Shown piece after piece: positions 1 through 5,168 of a stretch of DNA of 5,168 nucleotides. The notes below the pieces were generated by a model, which made no database searches, was not told the DNA's origin, and saw only the letters and a program-made list of their open reading frames with translations. How positions within the stretch are numbered: position 1 is the stretch's first letter; each line of letters opens with the position of its first letter. Source of the DNA: Pseudomonadota bacterium (GTDB lineage: Bacteria > Pseudomonadota > Alphaproteobacteria > Acetobacterales > Acetobacteraceae); assembly GCA_021808185.1 (NCBI GenBank), contig JAKBCB010000304.1:1-5168 (forward strand), read 5' to 3'. The position numbers and the translations under genes are program-made.

Positions 1-657
1 GCGCTTGGCGGCGATGTAGCCGGCGGCCCCGGCTTCCTGGCACGCCGCGCGGAATTTGTCCGCGAATTCGCTGAACAGGGCAGCGTCGCCCGCGATCGGG
101 CGCGCGTCCAGCAGCGACGTGCGCACCGTCGCGTCGCCGTTCGCCTCGGTCAGACAATCCGTCACCGAGCGCGTGGCGTGGCCGACCTTCAGCCCGAGAT
201 CCCACAGGAAATACAGCGTGAACTCGACGGTGCGCAGCGCCGCCGGCGTCGGTTCGCTCTGCGTGAGGAACAGCAGGTCGATGTCGCTGAACGGCGCCAG
301 CACGCCACGCCCGTAGCCCCCGGTGGCCGCGACACTCAGCCGGCCGACCTCGTCGCCGGCGGACGCGTCGGCATGGAGCATCAACGCATATCTGTACAGC
401 GTGGACAGCAGGCCATCCATGTGCCGCGCCAGCAGCCGCGCGGCCTTCAGGCCGGGCAGGTCGCCCTCCTCGAACGTCTCCCGCACATGCGTCTGCGTGC
501 GGGCAAGGTGGCGCCGGAACACACCGAGCGCCACGTCGCGCGGCAGCGGCCCCGCCTCGCGCCCGGTATCGGGCTCGGCGGCGGCGGCGGCGAGGGCCTG
601 TTGCAGCAGCGCGGTGGCGTCGCGCGGCTCGGCCGGAAAGGGGGGCGGAGGAGTCAT
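1..657 (-). CDS. glnD: Bifunctional [protein-PII] uridylyltransferase / uridylyl-removing enzyme GlnD, N-terminal part (cut by window edge)
   Basis: GlnD is the cytoplasmic nitrogen sensor that uridylylates PII proteins (GlnB/GlnK) when glutamine is low and removes UMP when it is high. The frame is open from an ATG at 657 to the left edge, giving 219 residues of a family usually about 900 long. The nucleotidyltransferase signature is clear: GGYGRG at residues 113-118, then SDIDLLFL at 124-131, with Asp125 and Asp127 as the presumed metal ligands; their spacing from the GG matches E. coli GlnD. Before it lies a family-typical helical segment (residues ~40-95) and a low-complexity Pro/Ala-rich N-terminus (PPPP at 3-6, an Ala run at 22-27). 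The HD hydrolase and the two ACT glutamine-binding domains would lie outside the window. The start codon overlaps the mutS stop, so expression probably depends on mutS transcription and coupled translation. A GAGGG stretch ends one base before the ATG, too close for an ideal Shine-Dalgarno site. No frameshift is seen. Confidence 0.96.
   Translation of the reverse strand, partial: MTPPPPFPAEPRDATALLQQALAAAAAEPDTGREAGPLPRDVALGVFRRHLARTQTHVRETFEEGDLPGLKAARLLARHMDGLLSTLYRYALMLHADASAGDEVGRLSVAATGGYGRGVLAPFSDIDLLFLTQSEPTPAALRTVEFTLYFLWDLGLKVGHATRSVTDCLTEANGDATVRTSLLDARPIAGDAALFSEFADKFRAACQEAGAAGYIAAKR
654..657 (-). other. ATGA stop-start overlap joining mutS to glnD
   Basis: On the minus strand, 657-654 reads ATGA. 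ATG (657-655) starts glnD and TGA (656-654) ends mutS. Four-base overlaps of this kind commonly allow terminating ribosomes to re-initiate. No intergenic space is left for a separate promoter or terminator; any glnD promoter would have to lie inside mutS. This supports a mutS-glnD transcription unit. Confidence 0.9.
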
Positions 658-3269
658 TCCCTCGATGTTAGCCGCTGATCGTCCGGCGCAACAGCAATCA
701 GCCGCCGCAATCGGTAGAGTTCGTCAAGCGCCTCACGCGGGGATAGCCGGTCCGGCTCGATCGCGGCCAGGGCCGCGCGCAGCGCGTCCTGCTCCGGCGT
801 GGCTGGCGCGGCGGCGGCGAACAGCGGCAGGGACGCGGCCTCGGTCAGCCGCCCGGCGCGCTGCTCCAGCGCCGCCAGCAGCACCCCGGCGCGCTTGACC
901 ACCGGGGCCGGCACGCCGGCCAGCCGCGCCACATGCACGCCCCAGCTCCGCCCCGCAGCCCCCGGCGCCACCTCGTGCAGGAACACGACATCGTGTTTCC
1001 ACTCCTTCACCCGCATGGTGTGCGGCGCGAGCCTCGGCAATTCCGCCGTCAGTTGCGCAAGCTCGTGGAAATGCGTGGCGAAGATGGCGCGGCAGCGCAC
1101 GGCGTTGTGCAGGGCTTCCAGCACCGCCCAGGCGATGGCCAGCCCGTCCAGCGTGCCGGTGCCGCGCCCGATCTCGTCCACCACGACAAGGCTGCGCGGC
1201 CCGGCCTGGTTGAGGATGGACGCCGTTTCGGTCATCTCGACCATGAAGGTGCTGCGCCCGCGCGCGAGGTCGTCGGCGGCACCCACGCGGGAGAACAGGC
1301 GGTCCACCACGCCGATGCGCGCGGCGGCGGCCGGCACCGGCAGCCCGGCCTGGGCGAGAATGGCGATCAGCGCGTTCTGCCGCAGAAACGTCGATTTTCC
1401 GGCCATGTTCGGCCCGGTGAGCAGCAACAGGCGGCGGTCGGGCGCGAGCGAAACATCGTTCGGCATGAACGCGGCCACGCCGGCCAGCGCCGCCTCCACC
1501 ACCGGATGCCGCCCGGCCTCGACCTGGAATTCGGTGTCCTCGCTGACCACCGGGCGGCACCAATGCCGCCCTTCGGCCAGCCGTGCCGCCGATTGCGCGA
1601 CATCGAGCGCGGCCAGGGCGTCGGCGCAGGCCGCCAGCCCCGCGGACTCGTCCAATGCTTTTGCGCAGAGCGCGGAAAACACCGCGCGCTCCCGCGCCGC
1701 CGCCCGCTCGGCCGCCTCGCTGATGCGGCGGTCCAGATCGGACAATTCCGGCACGGTGAAGCGGGCACCGTTGGCCATGCCCTGCCGCAGCACCAGCTCC
1801 GGGAACGCGCGCAGCTTTTCGACGGATGCGGCCGGTGCCTCGATGACGTAGCCAAGCTGCGCGTGGTGGCGGATCTTCAGGCTCGCCACGCCGTATTTCT
1901 GTGCGTAGTCCAGTTGCAGCCCCGCGATCACCCGCCGGCTGTCGTCGCGAAACCCCCGCTCGGCATCAAGCTCGCCGTCGAAGCCGGGGGCGATGGCGCC
2001 CTCGTCGAGCCGCACCGGCGCCGGATCGGCCAGGGCGCGCGCGAGCAGCCGCCCCAGATCGGGCACCGGCACCAGCGCCGCCTTGATCCCCGCCAGAAAT
2101 TCCGGCAGCGGCCCCGCCAGCGCCTCGGCGCAGGTCTGCCCGGCGCGCAGCCCGTCGCGAATGGCGGCCAGATCGCGCGGCCCGCCGCGCCCGAGCGAGA
2201 GGCGCGCGAGTGCGCGGGCCATGTCCGGCGCCGCGCGCAGGGCGGACCGCAGCCGGGCCGTCGCGTCGGGGTTGGCGAGCAGCCAGGACCAGCCATCCTG
2301 CCGCGTGGCGATCGCGGCGGCCTCGCTCAGCGGGGCGGAGAGCCACTCCGCCAGCTTTCTCGCACCCGCGGCGGTCGCGGTGCGCTGCACGGCGGACAGC
2401 AACGTGTGCGCCGTGCCGCCGTCGCGGGCACGCAGGATCTCCAGGCTCGCCCGAGTCGCCGCGTCCAGTTCCATCCGCCCGGCCGGTCCCAGCGGCACCG
2501 GATGCGACAGGCGCGGCAGCTTGCCCGCCTGCGTCGCGCGCACGTAGTCCAGCGCCGCCGCCGCCGCCGCCGCCTCGGCGTCCGCGAACGCGCCGAAGGC
2601 ATCCAGGCTCGCCGCCGCGAACGCCTCCGCAACGCGCCGCCGCGCGGTGCCGGGCGAGGGGGCGGCAAACTCCGGCGCCCGGCAGCGTTCCCAGTCGCCG
2701 AGCTTCAGGTCCGGCGGCGCCAGGATTTCGGCGGCGTCCAACCTGCCGAGCAGGGCGGGAAGCTCGGCCGCCGCGACCTCCTCGGTTTCGAACAGCCCGG
2801 TCGAGACGTCGATCCAGGCCGCCCCCACGCGCCCGCCCGCCGGCACCAGCGCCAGCAGCAGGTTCGGCCGCCCCGCTTCCAGCAGCGCGTCCTCGGTCAG
2901 CGTGCCCGGCGTGACCAGCCGCACCACCTCCCGCCGGATCGGTGCCTTGCCGGTTCGCTCCTTGGGGTTCTCCATCTGCTCGGCGACGGCGACGCGAAAG
3001 CCCCTGCGAATCAGGCGCAGCAGGTAGGCGTCGGCCGCATGCACCGGAACGCCGCACATCGGGATCGGTTCGCCGTTGTGTTCGCCGCGATGGGTCAGCG
3101 CGATGTCCAGCGCCGCCGCCGCCGCTTCGGCATCGCCATGGAACAATTCGTAGAAATCGCCCATGCGGAAAAACACCAACGCATCGGGATGCGACTGTTT
3201 GGCGGCGAACCACTGGAGCATGGCGGGGGTGGCGCCCTGGGCATCGGGCGCGCGGCGGGGCAGGGACAT
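654..3269 (-). CDS. mutS: DNA mismatch repair protein MutS
   Basis: MutS recognises mispaired and looped bases and, in an ATP-dependent step, becomes a sliding clamp that recruits MutL. The product has 871 residues, against 853 in E. coli. The N-terminal mismatch-binding domain carries the GDFYELF motif with Phe39 and Glu41, the residues that stack on and contact the mismatch. The connector, lever and clamp domains follow (about 130-570; clamp signature LKIRHHAQLGY at 464-474). The C-terminal ABC ATPase has Walker A GPNMAGKST (619-627), signature loop GRSTFMVEMTE (671-681), Walker B VVVDEIGRGT (695-704, Asp698/Glu699) and switch His733 in FATHFHEL. The end carries SLPLF (813-817), a probable weak beta-clamp-binding motif, and SPREALDELYRLRRL (843-857), like the E. 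coli tetramerisation segment. An in-frame TAG lies 12 bases upstream of the ATG (3281-3279), so no longer start is possible. It appears intact and functional, and is divergent from maeB and coupled to glnD. The D-loop reads GTLDG rather than the usual ST(Y/F)DG. Confidence 0.98.
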   Translation of the reverse strand: MSLPRRAPDAQGATPAMLQWFAAKQSHPDALVFFRMGDFYELFHGDAEAAAAALDIALTHRGEHNGEPIPMCGVPVHAADAYLLRLIRRGFRVAVAEQMENPKERTGKAPIRREVVRLVTPGTLTEDALLEAGRPNLLLALVPAGGRVGAAWIDVSTGLFETEEVAAAELPALLGRLDAAEILAPPDLKLGDWERCRAPEFAAPSPGTARRRVAEAFAAASLDAFGAFADAEAAAAAAALDYVRATQAGKLPRLSHPVPLGPAGRMELDAATRASLEILRARDGGTAHTLLSAVQRTATAAGARKLAEWLSAPLSEAAAIATRQDGWSWLLANPDATARLRSALRAAPDMARALARLSLGRGGPRDLAAIRDGLRAGQTCAEALAGPLPEFLAGIKAALVPVPDLGRLLARALADPAPVRLDEGAIAPGFDGELDAERGFRDDSRRVIAGLQLDYAQKYGVASLKIRHHAQLGYVIEAPAASVEKLRAFPELVLRQGMANGARFTVPELSDLDRRISEAAERAAARERAVFSALCAKALDESAGLAACADALAALDVAQSAARLAEGRHWCRPVVSEDTEFQVEAGRHPVVEAALAGVAAFMPNDVSLAPDRRLLLLTGPNMAGKSTFLRQNALIAILAQAGLPVPAAAARIGVVDRLFSRVGAADDLARGRSTFMVEMTETASILNQAGPRSLVVVDEIGRGTGTLDGLAIAWAVLEALHNAVRCRAIFATHFHELAQLTAELPRLAPHTMRVKEWKHDVVFLHEVAPGAAGRSWGVHVARLAGVPAPVVKRAGVLLAALEQRAGRLTEAASLPLFAAAAPATPEQDALRAALAAIEPDRLSPREALDELYRLRRLIAVAPDDQRLTSRE

Positions 3270-3272
3270 GCG

Positions 3273-3276
3273 TCCT
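3273..3276 (-). promoter_or_regulatory. Probable ribosome binding site of mutS
   Basis: The minus strand reads AGGA, then CGC, then the ATG. The core matches the anti-Shine-Dalgarno sequence, but the 3-base spacing is shorter than usual, so initiation may be modest. The nearby in-frame stop leaves this ATG as the most upstream possible start. Confidence 0.5.
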
Positions 3277-3354
3277 GTCTAGCCCGTGGCAAGCCTGCCT
3301 GCGAAGTGTTCCGCTTGTCGCGCCTCGCCCCTGTGCCCCACCATGCACGCCAGC

Positions 3355-3368
3355 GCCGCGGTAGCGGC
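3355..3368 (+). repeat. Small perfect inverted repeat in the maeB leader
   Basis: GCCGC (3355-3359), a GGTA loop (3360-3363) and GCGGC (3364-3368) form a perfect 5-bp all-GC stem. It ends two bases before the purine-rich ribosome binding stretch of maeB. In RNA it could fold as a hairpin and affect ribosome access, but short GC stems are common by chance in DNA of this composition. Confidence 0.35.
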
Positions 3369-3370
3369 AA

Positions 3371-3378
3371 GAGGGGGG
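3371..3378 (+). promoter_or_regulatory. Probable ribosome binding site of maeB
   Basis: GAGGGGGG lies 8 bases before the ATG at 3387, a normal Shine-Dalgarno distance. This matters because the frame stays open with no stop upstream of the ATG across the whole intergenic region, so the start rests on this site and on alignment with the family N-terminus. Confidence 0.6.
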
Positions 3379-3386
3379 ATAGAAAC

Positions 3387-5168
<1,782 letters not shown>

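Larger units (their letters stand above)
3270..3386. promoter_or_regulatory. Divergent intergenic region between mutS and maeB
   Basis: This 117-bp gap separates the start codons of two oppositely transcribed genes, so promoters for both must lie in it or reach into the flanking coding ends. I could not assign them. On the plus strand TTGTCG (3315-3320) matches a -35 box at 4 of 6 positions, but no convincing -10 follows at normal spacing. On the minus strand TTCGCA is equally weak and would put the transcript start almost on the mutS ATG. A short inverted repeat, GGCA-AGCC-TGCC (3288-3299), is the only dyad near the mutS side and is too short to call an operator. Placing the regulatory region here follows from gene orientation, not from a recognised motif. 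Confidence 0.5.

Noticed and set aside
577..592. GGC repeat in glnD and a similar GCC repeat at 3112-3123 in mutS
   Set aside because: They encode ordinary short alanine runs with 4-5 copies, expected in DNA this rich in GC; they are not a CRISPR or other functional repeat.
654..672. Terminator at the end of mutS
   Set aside because: There is no stem followed by a T run, and glnD begins inside the stop codon, so transcription must continue.
178..898. Two overlapping plus-strand open frames opposite the start of glnD and the end of mutS
   Set aside because: Arg/Pro/Gln-rich translations with no recognisable domain, antisense to well-supported genes.
799..1851. 350-codon plus-strand open frame opposite mutS
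   Set aside because: Ser/Ala/Arg-rich composition typical of an antisense shadow; it covers the ATPase coding part of mutS and shows no motif or ribosome site of its own.
3315..3346. Possible sigma-70-type promoter for maeB (TTGTCG with a downstream -10)
   Set aside because: The -35 matches only 4 of 6 bases and no acceptable -10 lies at about 17 bp, so I did not list it as a promoter.
1966..3348. 460-codon minus-strand open frame overlapping mutS in another frame
   Set aside because: The product is Gly/Arg/Ala-rich low complexity without a domain, while the mutS frame has all family motifs across the same bases.

Overview
The window is a GC-rich bacterial chromosomal segment. By eye it is close to 70% G+C, with G or C at most third codon positions. 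It holds three genes: the start of glnD (minus strand, running off the left edge), a complete mutS (minus strand), and most of a malic enzyme-phosphotransacetylase fusion gene, maeB (plus strand, running off the right edge). The protein sequences and the order glnD-mutS-malic enzyme suggest an alphaproteobacterium. An Acetobacteraceae/Rhodospirillales-type organism is my best guess, but I could not run a phylogeny.

Layout. Positions 1-657 (minus) encode the first 219 residues of GlnD, the uridylyltransferase/uridylyl-removing enzyme that modifies PII proteins; its nucleotidyltransferase motif is intact. Positions 654-3269 (minus) encode an 871-residue MutS with every main mismatch-repair motif in place. 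The stop of mutS and the start of glnD overlap as ATGA, so the two genes are probably co-transcribed and translationally coupled. Positions 3270-3386 are a 117-bp divergent intergenic region that must hold or adjoin the promoters of both arms. Positions 3387-5168 (plus) encode the first 594 residues of a multidomain NADP-type malic enzyme: the whole malic enzyme part and the first part of the phosphotransacetylase-like part.

The genes serve different processes: nitrogen-status signalling, DNA mismatch repair, and C4-to-C3 carbon flux. They do not form one obvious pathway. Their proximity looks like conserved chromosomal synteny rather than an accessory island. I found no mobile element, RNA gene, CRISPR array or foreign-looking segment, and no evidence of an undescribed system. 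The points worth a second look are small: the coupled ATGA junction, a tetraproline at the start of GlnD, a seven-codon alanine repeat in mutS, small motif variants in MutS, and a short hairpin beside the maeB ribosome binding site.
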